Notes: generated from the sequence alone by a model not told the origin. A stretch of DNA of 10,119 bases from Chthoniobacter flavus (GCA_945863785.1 CAMBAQ010000061.1:1-10119); one strand, 5' to 3'; numbered from the stretch's first letter, positions 1-5,992 are shown. Made by a program: numbers and translations.

Positions 1-356
1 TCAAACAACCCCGGTAGTTGTGCGCCGATCGTTGTGCGGGCAGGGTTCGAATCTCCGAAGTATCGGATATAAACGGCGTTCATTTCCTGAAAGTTTTCCG
101 TCGTGAGATTGGAAAGATAAACGCGGGAGCTAACGACACTTTCAAAGCCTACGCCGGCGGCTTGGAGGACTTTTTTGACGTTATCCAAGACGAGTTCGGT
201 CTGGCGGGCGATCGTGCCACGCTCGATCTTTCCCGTGGTCGGATCCCATGGCGTCATGCCAGATACAAATACAAATTTCCCCTCGGTGATCACACCAAGG
301 GAGTAAGGGCCGAGGGCGGGCGGACCGTCTGGGACTTCGCGCAGCAATTGTTTCAT
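1..356 (-). CDS. ridA: RidA family reactive intermediate (enamine/imine) deaminase, 3' end beyond the window
   Basis: The product belongs to the RidA/YjgF/UK114 family, cytosolic homotrimers that hydrolyse reactive 2-aminoacrylate and related enamines/imines released by PLP enzymes. The 118 residues visible begin MKQLLREVPDGPPALGPYS, matching the family N-terminus with its conserved GPYS. They continue with VFVSGMTPWDP (about 29-39), a QTELVLDNVKKVLQAAG helix (52-68) and NPARTTIGAQLP (104-115), whose Arg107 fits the substrate carboxylate-binding arginine. The reading frame is still open at position 1, so about 10 residues carrying the expected C-terminal glutamate motif lie outside. The ATG at 356-354 was chosen because it fits the family length and N-terminus. 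The frame stays open upstream to 452 with only a TTG at 392-390 as a possible earlier start. It is divergent from the MEKHLA gene across about 100 bp. The family is clear; the substrate is inferred. Confidence 0.9.
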   Translation of the reverse strand, partial: MKQLLREVPDGPPALGPYSLGVITEGKFVFVSGMTPWDPTTGKIERGTIARQTELVLDNVKKVLQAAGVGFESVVSSRVYLSNLTTENFQEMNAVYIRYFGDSNPARTTIGAQLPGLF

Positions 357-457
357 GCCTCGTATTCGAGCGTAATGGCGGAAGAAACTCAAGTCACGAT
401 AGAGGGTGGCCGAAATCGCGGATCGCCAGCGGTCGGGAAGTCGGCTAAGGCTTCAAA

Positions 458-931
458 ATGAGTATTTGGAGTAAGCGGAGGGAATTTCTTGTGGAGCATG
501 GCGCGTTATTGCTCCGCACATACAGGGAGCGCACCGGTCGGCATTTAATTGAACCCAGCGATGATCTTGAGCTCGACGCCCAACGTCTTTTTGAGGCTCC
601 CTTCGTTGTGCTATCAGGGGGCGCCGAGGCCGAACAGATCCTGAACTACGCAAACATGACCGCGCTCGGATTGTGGGAAATGGATTGGGAAACCCTCACC
701 CAAACACCTTCGAGGGAAACCGCCGAGCCTGTTCATCAGGCCCGGAGGGCAGAATTTTTGCGGCAAGTCAAGGCGACGGGATTCGTTGATGATTACAGCG
801 GAATTCGGATTTCACGAACGGGACGCCGATTCCAAATCAAGAAGGCCACGGTCTGGAATGTCACCGATGACGACGGACTTTATCTCGGCCAGGCTGCGAC
901 ATTTTCCGCTTGGGAGTTCGAGCCTTCGTAA
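458..931 (+). CDS. MEKHLA-domain protein, stand-alone
   Basis: This 157-residue protein is almost entirely a MEKHLA domain, a PAS-related sensory fold also found at the C-terminus of plant HD-ZIP III factors and as a single-domain protein in bacteria. Recognisable stretches are LLLRTYRERTGRHLI (17-31), LFEAPFVVLSGGAEAEQILN (44-63, a typical family block), YANMTALGLWEMDWETL (64-80), SRETAEPVHQ (85-94), DDYSGIRISRTGRRFQI (111-127) and VWNVTDDDGLYLGQAATFS (132-150). No output domain, signal peptide or membrane segment is visible, so it is probably a small soluble ligand-binding or regulatory protein; the ligand is not known to me. TAAGG at 446-450 lies 7 nt before the ATG and serves as a Shine-Dalgarno. 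Its last 52 bases overlap the end of truA on the other strand. The function beyond the domain name is unknown. Confidence 0.87.
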   Translation: MSIWSKRREFLVEHGALLLRTYRERTGRHLIEPSDDLELDAQRLFEAPFVVLSGGAEAEQILNYANMTALGLWEMDWETLTQTPSRETAEPVHQARRAEFLRQVKATGFVDDYSGIRISRTGRRFQIKKATVWNVTDDDGLYLGQAATFSAWEFEPS

Positions 932-1659
932 AGCACGCGAACGAGACTCAGTCCGCAAGCCGGAGCCACGAGGCCAAACGTGGGGGCTCCATCTTGGAGG
1001 CTGTTTTTCAAATCTTGGAGCCCGACTTTGCCGATGGCGTGACGGATGATGGCGGCGGAAATCATGCGAACCATTTTGTGAAGAAAGCCCTCGCCTTCGA
1101 AGGTCAGTTGGATTTGTGGGCCGTGGATTTCAGTCTGGATCGAGGTGATCGTGCGAATCGTCTGCTCGGGTTCTTTCGTGCGTCGGAGCGAAAAAGCGGC
1201 GAAGTCATGGCGTCCGGTGAAAAGCTCGCAAGCCTCGCGTAGGCGAGAGGGATCGATCTCGCGGGGTACATGCCAAGCGCGATCGCGCAGGAGCGGTTGC
1301 ATCACGGGATGGTTCCAAACCGTGTAGCGGTAGATTTTGCCCTCCGCTGAAAACCGAGCATGGAAATCCTCCGGGACTTTGCCAACTTCGATCACGCGAA
1401 TGTCGTCGGGCAGATGGGCGTTCAGAGCTGGTGTCCACGCCTGCAGGGGGAGTCGAGCTTCATCTACATCGGCATGGGCACTCTGCGCCTCGGCGTGGAC
1501 ACCCGAATCCGTTCGACCAGCGCCATGCACTATGACTCGGTCGCCGCACAAGGTTGCAAAAGCCCGCTCCAGGTGATCCTGTATGGTGTTCCCTGCTGCT
1601 TGGCTCTGCCAGCCCTCGAAGGCACCCCCATGGTAGGCGATTTCGAGCTTGAGTCTCAT
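880..1659 (-). CDS. truA: tRNA pseudouridine(38-40) synthase TruA
   Basis: TruA isomerises uridines 38-40 in the tRNA anticodon arm to pseudouridine. The 259-residue product starts MRLKLEIAYHGGAFEGWQSQ, the usual TruA N-terminus. It carries the catalytic block GRTDSGVHA at 48-56, with Asp51 as the expected nucleophile. It also has FSAEGKIYRYTVWN (about 103-116), HDFAAFS, and GEGFLHKMVRMI, the family GxGFLxxMVR motif. Length is normal for bacterial TruA. After the usual family end (GLSLVRVLYE) there is a 14-residue tail that is encoded opposite the end of the MEKHLA gene. The ATG overlaps the ruvX stop codon as ATGA, so it is probably translated by coupling with ruvX in a two-gene operon. No strong Shine-Dalgarno is visible. 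Confidence 0.96.
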   Translation of the reverse strand: MRLKLEIAYHGGAFEGWQSQAAGNTIQDHLERAFATLCGDRVIVHGAGRTDSGVHAEAQSAHADVDEARLPLQAWTPALNAHLPDDIRVIEVGKVPEDFHARFSAEGKIYRYTVWNHPVMQPLLRDRAWHVPREIDPSRLREACELFTGRHDFAAFSLRRTKEPEQTIRTITSIQTEIHGPQIQLTFEGEGFLHKMVRMISAAIIRHAIGKVGLQDLKNSLQDGAPTFGLVAPACGLSLVRVLYEGSNSQAENVAAWPR

Positions 1660-2066
1660 GATACCGAATCCAGCCAGCCTTGAAGGATGATCTGGGCGGC
1701 GACTTGGTCGATGATAGGTCTTTGTTTTTTGGTATTCTTGCCGGCCTCATGGAGGGATCGCTGTGCGGAGACGGTGGTGAGTCTTTCGTCCCAAGCGATG
1801 ACTTTGATTTCCGTCGAGCTTCTCAAGGCCTCGATAAACTCCTTCGCCTTGGTCGCGGCGGGGCCGTAGGTGCCATCCATATTCCGAGGCATTCCGACGA
1901 TGATGGTTTGAGCCCCGCGTTCGGCGACCAGAGTGAGGATCCGCTTTTTCACATCGCTCGTTTTGACGGCAATCGTTTCGAGCGGGTGGGCGAGCATTCC
2001 AAGGTCGTCGCTGATTGCGACTCCGACTCGAGCGTCACCTAGATCAATGCCAAGGGCTTTTTTCAT
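1656..2066 (-). CDS. ruvX: RuvX/YqgF family RNase H-fold nuclease (putative Holliday junction resolvase / pre-16S rRNA nuclease)
   Basis: YqgF/RuvX proteins are small RNase H-fold nucleases. They were proposed as Holliday junction resolvases and in E. coli are linked to 16S rRNA 5'-end maturation. The 136-residue product starts MKKALGIDLGDARVGVAISD, with Asp8 in the first active-site position. It has IIVGMPRNMDG (55-65), WDERLTTVSAQRSL (92-105) and IIDQVAAQIILQGWLD (118-133), where Asp120 matches the last acidic residue. Length is typical. It is the first gene of the minus-strand pair with truA (ATGA overlap) and diverges from the small membrane protein gene over only 43 bp. No Shine-Dalgarno is seen before the ATG at 2066, and an inverted repeat sits directly upstream of it. 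Family assignment is secure; which of the two proposed roles applies here cannot be read from sequence. Confidence 0.95.
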   Translation of the reverse strand: MKKALGIDLGDARVGVAISDDLGMLAHPLETIAVKTSDVKKRILTLVAERGAQTIIVGMPRNMDGTYGPAATKAKEFIEALRSSTEIKVIAWDERLTTVSAQRSLHEAGKNTKKQRPIIDQVAAQIILQGWLDSVS

Positions 2067-2067
2067 T

Positions 2068-2084
2068 TGTGATTGAAAGTCACA
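2068..2084. promoter_or_regulatory. Inverted repeat TGTGA-N7-TCACA in the ruvX / membrane-protein divergent gap
   Basis: TGTGA (2068-2072) and TCACA (2080-2084) form a perfect 5+5 inverted repeat with a 7 nt spacer, lying immediately upstream of the ruvX start codon in a 43 bp divergent intergenic region. The half-sites resemble those of CRP/FNR-type regulators, but those sites have a 6 nt spacer. An operator or an mRNA hairpin near the ruvX ribosome site are both possible. A 5 bp repeat can also arise by chance. Confidence 0.25.
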
Positions 2085-2109
2085 TATCTTGCGTTAAGGT
2101 TCAACGATC

Positions 2110-2394
2110 ATGTCACAACTCTCTCTAGACAAGTTTGGCGAGAACCTCCCGGTCTCTGGGATTGTTGGGTTTTCGCAGGTCGCGATCGGACTCGGTGCTG
2201 GTTTTCTAGTGGCCGAAAGCATTGGTCAAAATGCCCGCCGTAGCGCTGGTATCGCTCTCGTCGGATTGGGCGTCGCCGCTCTTGTGCCGATCATCTGGGG
2301 CATCACCTCAAAAATCAGTTCCCGTCCGGAATCTTCCCGCGCGATGCGTAAACGCCTCGAAGGAATCCGGGGAGAATACGACGCTGCTCAGTAG
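2110..2394 (+). CDS. Small two-helix membrane protein of unknown function
   Basis: This 94-residue protein was not recognised as a member of a named family. Two hydrophobic, glycine-rich segments at about 17-36 (around QVAIGLGAGFLVAE) and 46-67 (AGIALVGLGVAALVPIIW) predict a helical hairpin in the inner membrane. They are separated by a short polar turn, SIGQNARR (37-44). The basic C-terminal tail (SRAMRKRLEGIRGEYDAAQ) would be cytoplasmic by the positive-inside rule, as would the N-terminus. The repeated small residues suggest tight helix packing or oligomerisation. A TAAGG at 2095-2099, 10 nt before the ATG, is a weak Shine-Dalgarno. It lies 23 bp before maf on the same strand, so the two probably form one transcript. 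The regular amino-acid composition and operon position argue for a real gene; the function is unknown. Confidence 0.78.
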   Translation: MSQLSLDKFGENLPVSGIVGFSQVAIGLGAGFLVAESIGQNARRSAGIALVGLGVAALVPIIWGITSKISSRPESSRAMRKRLEGIRGEYDAAQ

Positions 2395-2417
2395 CCGTGT
2401 TTGATCGGAGGGTTGAC

Positions 2418-2996
2418 TTGACGCGTCCGCGACTCGTTTTGGCGTCAGCCTCTCCGCGCCGCCGCGATCTTCTTTCGGAGGCGGGCTATGATGTCTTGAT
2501 CGCCGCCTCGGATGTTGAGGAGATTGATTCGTGTCATGAAGGGCCAGAGGCCTTGGCTGTCATCAACGCGAAGCGAAAGTGGACGGCCGTTGCCCCTCAA
2601 TACCCAAGTGAAATCGTGGTCGCGGCGGATACCGTGGTTTGGCTGGATGGACGTTTTTACGGGAAACCCGTGGATTTTGCGGAGGCTATGAAAATGCTGA
2701 CGGTTTTGTCCGGTCGCACGCACCAAGTGGTCACAGGAGTCGCAATGGGTCGAACCGGCGAGGGGTTGAAAGAGTTTGCAGAGGTATCCCTGGTCACATT
2801 TCATGCCTTCTCCGAAAAGGAAATAGTGGCGTATTTGAAAACCATCCACCCGCTGGATAAAGCTGGGGCCTATGCCGCACAGGATGACAATGGCAGACTC
2901 ATAGCCAAGGTCGAAGGCTCGATTTCCAATGTCATCGGCCTACCGATGGAAAAGTTGGGTGCTTTTCTTGCCTCCGAAAATTATCGGCGGCAGTAG
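2418..2996 (+). CDS. maf: Maf family nucleoside triphosphate pyrophosphatase, YhdE-like (dTTP/UTP type)
   Basis: Maf proteins hydrolyse non-canonical or surplus nucleoside triphosphates to monophosphates plus pyrophosphate, acting as house-cleaning enzymes linked to septum formation. The start chosen is the TTG at 2418, because GGAGGG at 2407-2412 lies 5 nt before it and the product then begins MTRPRLVLASASPRRRDLL, matching the family. A GTG at 2397 is in frame but has no ribosome site. From the TTG the protein is 192 residues: ASASPRR at 9-15, VAADTVV at 68-74 with Asp71 as catalytic base, LSGRTHQVVTG at 97-107, DKAGAYAAQ at 147-155 and GSISNVIGLP at 167-176. The DKAGAY and NVIGLP forms indicate the dTTP/UTP-type (YhdE) rather than the 7-methyl-GTP-type (YceF) subgroup; this is inferred. 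Its 3' end overlaps the converging methyltransferase gene by 16 bp. Confidence 0.94.
   Translation: MTRPRLVLASASPRRRDLLSEAGYDVLIAASDVEEIDSCHEGPEALAVINAKRKWTAVAPQYPSEIVVAADTVVWLDGRFYGKPVDFAEAMKMLTVLSGRTHQVVTGVAMGRTGEGLKEFAEVSLVTFHAFSEKEIVAYLKTIHPLDKAGAYAAQDDNGRLIAKVEGSISNVIGLPMEKLGAFLASENYRRQ
2970..2991. terminator. Hairpin over the maf / methyltransferase convergent stop codons
   Basis: GCCTCCG (2970-2976) and CGGCGGC (2985-2991) pair with one internal mismatch around an 8 nt A/T-rich loop. The methyltransferase stop codon (2983-2981) lies in the loop and the maf stop (2994-2996) just after the right arm. The placement is what a shared bidirectional terminator would have. There is no T-tract on either strand, so it may instead be a 3'-end stabiliser or a consequence of coding sequence on both strands. 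Confidence 0.3.
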
Positions 2997-3553
2997 TAAA
3001 TAAAGGCGGGCGGAAAGTTCTGCATCACCACAGGGGTTCGCTGGACATCTTTGAAGATGCGTTCCAGATTTGCTCGGAAGCGGCGTCCCGACCTCAAGCG
3101 ATGCGGTCCGTAATAAGCAAATGTCGTGAAAATTCCTCCCTCGACGAGGGCACCGTGAATCTGATCCAAGATCGAGCACTGCAAGGTTTGATCAAAAACC
3201 GCCCACGGCAAGCCCGACAAAATCGCGCTCGGTCGGGGGATGTTTTCCGAATCGAGGTGGTTCTGTAGATCGGTGGCACAACCTTCGATGATCTTTGCAT
3301 TCGGAAATTTGCGCGAAACTGACCGCGCGAGATCGGGGCTTTTCTCGATAGCGGTGAATTGGGCACCCGGTGCGAGGCTTTCCAAAATATGGCCCGTGAA
3401 GGCGCCGGTGCCTGGTCCTAGCTCGACGACACTCAATGCGGATTGGATCGAGGACGTACTAACCATGGCCTTTGCAAGCCAAGGTGAGGACGGCCAAATA
3501 GCGCCGACCGTGGTCGGTGCTTGGATCAGGGCCTTAAAGAAGCCGAATGACAT
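2981..3553 (-). CDS. Class I SAM-dependent methyltransferase, phospholipid N-methyltransferase / KsgA-like type
   Basis: The 190-residue product starts MSFGFFKALIQAPTTVGAIW. An FFKxxxxxPxxVGAxxPSS opening is typical of small bacterial methyltransferases annotated as phospholipid N-methyltransferase (PmtA) or rRNA adenine methyltransferase-like. Motif I is VVELGPGTGAF (42-52) for SAM binding, the acidic residue after strand 2 is in TAIEKS (67-72), and the catalytic-loop region is ILSGLPWAVF (111-120), in place of the NPPY/F of true adenine dimethylases. No signal peptide is seen, so it would be cytosolic and perhaps membrane-associated. The ATG at 3553-3551 was chosen because the frame upstream to 3748 runs through the divergent PBP2 gene and has no family-like sequence. 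It diverges from PBP2 across 89 bp. The substrate, whether lipid, RNA or other, is undetermined. Confidence 0.88.
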   Translation of the reverse strand: MSFGFFKALIQAPTTVGAIWPSSPWLAKAMVSTSSIQSALSVVELGPGTGAFTGHILESLAPGAQFTAIEKSPDLARSVSRKFPNAKIIEGCATDLQNHLDSENIPRPSAILSGLPWAVFDQTLQCSILDQIHGALVEGGIFTTFAYYGPHRLRSGRRFRANLERIFKDVQRTPVVMQNFPPAFIYYCRR

Positions 3554-3642
3554 GGCGCAGACCTTGGTTTGGCATCCGGTGGAGCGCAATCTTAAAAGTT
3601 TTTTCCATTCGAGAATAAAAACGCATTTGCTATCGTGTGAAG

Positions 3643-5541
3643 ATGAAATTTTGCAAGTTCGCCATGTTCTTCCTGTTTCCGGTCGTCCTGATGGCCCGAG
3701 ATACGATGATCGACAATACGGGCATCGTGGAAAATCCGAAGCCCACATGGGAGACGCAAAAGCAGGCTCGAACGTTCTCCCTTCTTATTCCCGCACCGCG
3801 CGGCCAAATCACCGACCGCAACGGTCTTCCCCTCGCGCAAAATCGGGTGAGCTATAATCTCGCTATCATTTTTCCGACACCATTGGACTGGACAGATGAG
3901 AAGATCGTTTCGTTTGCGCGGCGTCAGATTGCGCTCTCGAGCAGCCTCATTAATCGGGATATGAAAGTGCCCGATGCCACGATTCTCAATCATTACAAGA
4001 ACCGCGGCGTTCTTCCTCTGGATATCGCCGAGGATCTCTTACCCGGCGAAATCACCAAGCTCCAAAAAAATATGCCACCTGATCAGGTGTTGCGGCAGAC
4101 CTATGTTCGTTTCTATCCGAGTGGACCGCTTGCTGCGCACATCATTGGCTACACGGGTCCGCAAGCTCCCCTCTCCGCTAGGCCAATCGAGAACAACGAT
4201 CTCATCTTTCCCGAGAGCGAGGGGAGGGAGGGGATAGAGCAGATTTTTGATAAAGAGCTTCGTGGTCAACCAGGACTCCTTCAAATCACCTTCGGTCCAA
4301 ATGGGAAAAAATCCTCGGAACGTGTCGCGCGGCAACCTGTGCCGGGATACAACGTCATCACCACACTCGATATGAATATTCAGGAGACGTGTGAGAAAAC
4401 CCTCGCGAAAAATGCCAAGCGCGGAGCGATGGTCGTGATGGATCCCAATAATGGAGAAATCTTGGCCATGGTTTCGTATCCGGCATTCAATCCCAATGAC
4501 TTTGTTCCCACCGTCAAACAGAGCGTTTTTTCAGCCTATTCGAACGACACCGCCGATCCCCTTGTGCCTAGGGCGTTCCGATCAGCATATCCGCCAGGGT
4601 CGACCTTCAAAACCTTTGTGGGCCTTGCTGCGCTGAATTCCGGACTGATCAAACCCGACGAGATGTTTGCCTGCCCGAGAGAGTTTGCCGTCGGAAACCA
4701 TGTTTTTAAAAACTGGAAGAAAGTTGATGCCGGTCGATTGAATTTCAAGGAGGCGCTGACGCAATCCTGCAATACTTGGTTTTATCAAGCGGGGCTGAAG
4801 ATCGGGCCGGAACCTATCATCCAATATGCGACACAGCTCGGTCTCGGGCGGCGCACCGGTATTCCACTCCGAGCCGAGGCCGTGGGCAACATTCCCGATG
4901 ACGACTACATGCAGCGCGTGCACAAGCGCACAATCAAAGGTGGCGATGTGGCGAATATGTCCATTGGTCAAGGTGACATCCTTATCAGCCCACTTCAAAT
5001 GACGCAGGCCATGTCCATCGTTGCGAATGGGGGCACGGTCCATCAGGCCCGTCTTGTTCTTCAAGTTCAGACGATTGATAACAAGGTCATCGCCGCTTAC
5101 CCCGATCGCATTCGCGAGGAGATTCCTGTATCGCCGAGCGTTCGGGAGGAACTACGCAAGGCGCTTGTTGCCGTGACTAGCGATGGCCAAGGCACTGCGC
5201 ACAGTGCACAAGTCAAAGGGATCGATGTGGCAGGTAAGACTGGCACGGCGCAATGGGGGCCGACTGATCGGCAGCGAATTGCGGCCTGGTTTACAGGATT
5301 CATGCCTGCCGGCGAGCCTCGCTACGCCTTCACCGCGCTCTATGAAGGGGAGCCGAATGACCAGTCGGTGCATGGTGGTTCTCATGCGGCTCCGCTTATC
5401 GGGAAAGCCTTTCGTGAAATCTACAATTCCAAAAAAGCCAGCGCTAAGGAGCCGGAGAAAGATCCCGTAGCGCAAATTCCAAAACCAGAAGAGCCATCCA
5501 ATCCCGCTCCCGAGCCTGTCGCCGCCGATGAGTCCAATTGA
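3643..5541 (+). CDS. mrdA: Penicillin-binding protein 2 (class B peptidoglycan D,D-transpeptidase, elongation type)
   Basis: PBP2 cross-links peptidoglycan during lateral wall growth with RodA and MreBCD. From the ATG at 3643 the protein is 632 residues, the usual PBP2 length; a GTG two codons earlier (3637) is possible. Neither has a good Shine-Dalgarno. A short hydrophobic segment (about 6-18) is followed by periplasmic sequence. PAPRGQITDRNGLPLAQN (50-67) is the pedestal motif. The transpeptidase domain has PPGSTFKT with nucleophile Ser320 and Lys323, the SxN motif SCN (375-377), MSIGQGDILISPLQM and GKTGTAQW with Lys532. The last 40 residues are a low-complexity Lys/Pro/Glu/Ala tail. The N-terminal anchor is unusually short and lacks the usual cytoplasmic basic stretch, so a cleavable signal peptide is possible. 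No rodA or mre gene is beside it; the next gene is HU. A hairpin overlaps its stop codon. Confidence 0.95.
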   Translation: MKFCKFAMFFLFPVVLMARDTMIDNTGIVENPKPTWETQKQARTFSLLIPAPRGQITDRNGLPLAQNRVSYNLAIIFPTPLDWTDEKIVSFARRQIALSSSLINRDMKVPDATILNHYKNRGVLPLDIAEDLLPGEITKLQKNMPPDQVLRQTYVRFYPSGPLAAHIIGYTGPQAPLSARPIENNDLIFPESEGREGIEQIFDKELRGQPGLLQITFGPNGKKSSERVARQPVPGYNVITTLDMNIQETCEKTLAKNAKRGAMVVMDPNNGEILAMVSYPAFNPNDFVPTVKQSVFSAYSNDTADPLVPRAFRSAYPPGSTFKTFVGLAALNSGLIKPDEMFACPREFAVGNHVFKNWKKVDAGRLNFKEALTQSCNTWFYQAGLKIGPEPIIQYATQLGLGRRTGIPLRAEAVGNIPDDDYMQRVHKRTIKGGDVANMSIGQGDILISPLQMTQAMSIVANGGTVHQARLVLQVQTIDNKVIAAYPDRIREEIPVSPSVREELRKALVAVTSDGQGTAHSAQVKGIDVAGKTGTAQWGPTDRQRIAAWFTGFMPAGEPRYAFTALYEGEPNDQSVHGGSHAAPLIGKAFREIYNSKKASAKEPEKDPVAQIPKPEEPSNPAPEPVAADESN

Positions 5542-5553
5542 TCGGACTCATTT
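5528..5553 (+). terminator. Hairpin across the PBP2 stop codon, weak intrinsic terminator candidate
   Basis: ATGAGTCC (5528-5535) and GGACTCAT (5544-5551) pair perfectly over 8 bp around an 8 nt loop that contains the mrdA TGA stop (5539-5541). Only a short T-run follows before A/T-rich sequence, so termination would be weak. It lies just upstream of the HU promoter, which supports separation of the two transcripts. Confidence 0.45.
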
Positions 5554-5571
5554 AAATAATTAGAGCTTCGC

Positions 5572-5600
5572 TTGACAGTGCATGCCGATTTTGCTGGTCT
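5572..5600 (+). promoter_or_regulatory. Candidate promoter of the HU gene
   Basis: A perfect TTGACA -35 box lies at 5572-5577. At a 17 bp spacing, 5595-5600 reads TGGTCT, a poor -10 match, but it is preceded by TGC in the extended -10 position. Transcription would start near 5607, giving a leader of about 44 nt that is rich in A and C. The -35 match is direct; the -10 assignment is tentative. Confidence 0.4.
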
Positions 5601-5650
5601 TGAACCGTTCGCCGTTTCAACGACAACACCAAATACAAAACCCACAAAAC

Positions 5651-5920
5651 ATGAACAAAGTTGAACTCACAGTAGCAGTACAAAAAACACTCGACTCCAC
5701 CAAAGCGGATGCCGAGCGCGCAGTGAACGCCGTCATCGATGGCATCAAGCTTGGAGTCAAAAAAACAAAGACCGTCCAGCTCATTGGATTCGGAACTTTC
5801 AAAATCAGCAACCGTAAGGCCCGTGCTGGTGTGAATCCTAAGACCGGTGCTAAAATCAAAATCAAGGCTTCCAAGACTGTGAAGTTTGTTCCTGGCAAAG
5901 CTTTCAAGGCCGCGATCTAA
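5651..5920 (+). CDS. HU family DNA-binding protein
   Basis: HU is a small dimeric nucleoid protein that binds and bends DNA with little sequence preference. The 89-residue product starts MNKVELTVAVQKTL and has the DNA-binding signature GFGTFKISNRKARAGVNPKTG (46-66). Asn62-Pro63 form the arm tip whose proline intercalates into DNA, and the C-terminal VKFVPGKAFKAAI closes the fold. It is very Lys-rich, as expected. The frame is open back to an ATG at 5582, but that start precedes the predicted transcription start and would add residues unlike any HU. The ATG at 5651 has no Shine-Dalgarno; instead the leader is A/C-rich and probably unstructured. The gene appears monocistronic, with its own promoter and a strong terminator, consistent with high expression. 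The codon choice (many AAG, ATC, GTC) also looks like that of a highly expressed gene. Confidence 0.95.
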   Translation: MNKVELTVAVQKTLDSTKADAERAVNAVIDGIKLGVKKTKTVQLIGFGTFKISNRKARAGVNPKTGAKIKIKASKTVKFVPGKAFKAAI

Positions 5921-5934
5921 TTTCCCCTCCGCAT

Positions 5935-5950
5935 CAGCCCGCAAGGGCTG
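5935..5950 (+). other. GNRA-capped hairpin in the HU 3' UTR
   Basis: CAGCCC (5935-5940) and GGGCTG (5945-5950) form a perfect 6 bp stem closed by a GCAA tetraloop, a very stable GNRA fold. It is 14 nt after the HU stop codon and 8 nt before the terminator stem, so the mRNA 3' end would carry two hairpins in tandem. A role in mRNA stability is inferred. Confidence 0.5.
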
Positions 5951-5958
5951 TGGAAGAG

Positions 5959-5992
5959 ACCCGTTCTGCTTAACCGCAGAACGGGTTTTTTT
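5959..5992 (+). terminator. Strong intrinsic terminator of the HU gene
   Basis: ACCCGTTCTGC (5959-5969) pairs perfectly with GCAGAACGGGT (5976-5986), an 11 bp stem with a 6 nt loop, followed by an uninterrupted T-tract to 5992. This is a textbook Rho-independent terminator on the plus strand. On the minus strand the stem is followed only by a mixed T/C stretch, so it may act weakly for phhB as well. Confidence 0.93.

Noticed and set aside
357..452. N-terminal extension of RidA through the open upstream frame
   Set aside because: Only a TTG at 392 without a ribosome site is available, and RidA proteins begin where the ATG at 356 places the start.
2068..2084. Calling the TGTGA/TCACA repeat a CRP site
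   Set aside because: CRP and FNR sites need a 6 nt spacer between the half-sites; here it is 7, and no regulator of that type is in the window.
2397..2417. GTG at 2397 as the maf start
   Set aside because: It has no ribosome site and adds 7 residues outside the family; the TTG at 2418 has GGAGGG 5 nt upstream and gives the family N-terminus.
2981..3748. Longer methyltransferase start at 3748
   Set aside because: The extra 65 residues are encoded opposite the start of PBP2 and do not resemble the family, whose homology begins at the ATG at 3553.
3240..3857. 205-codon plus-strand open frame across the methyltransferase and PBP2 start
   Set aside because: It is antisense to the methyltransferase and out of frame with PBP2, both of which show clear family motifs.
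5582..5650. In-frame ATG at 5582 extending HU by 23 residues
   Set aside because: It lies only 5 nt after the TTGACA box, so upstream of the likely transcription start, and the extension does not resemble HU proteins.
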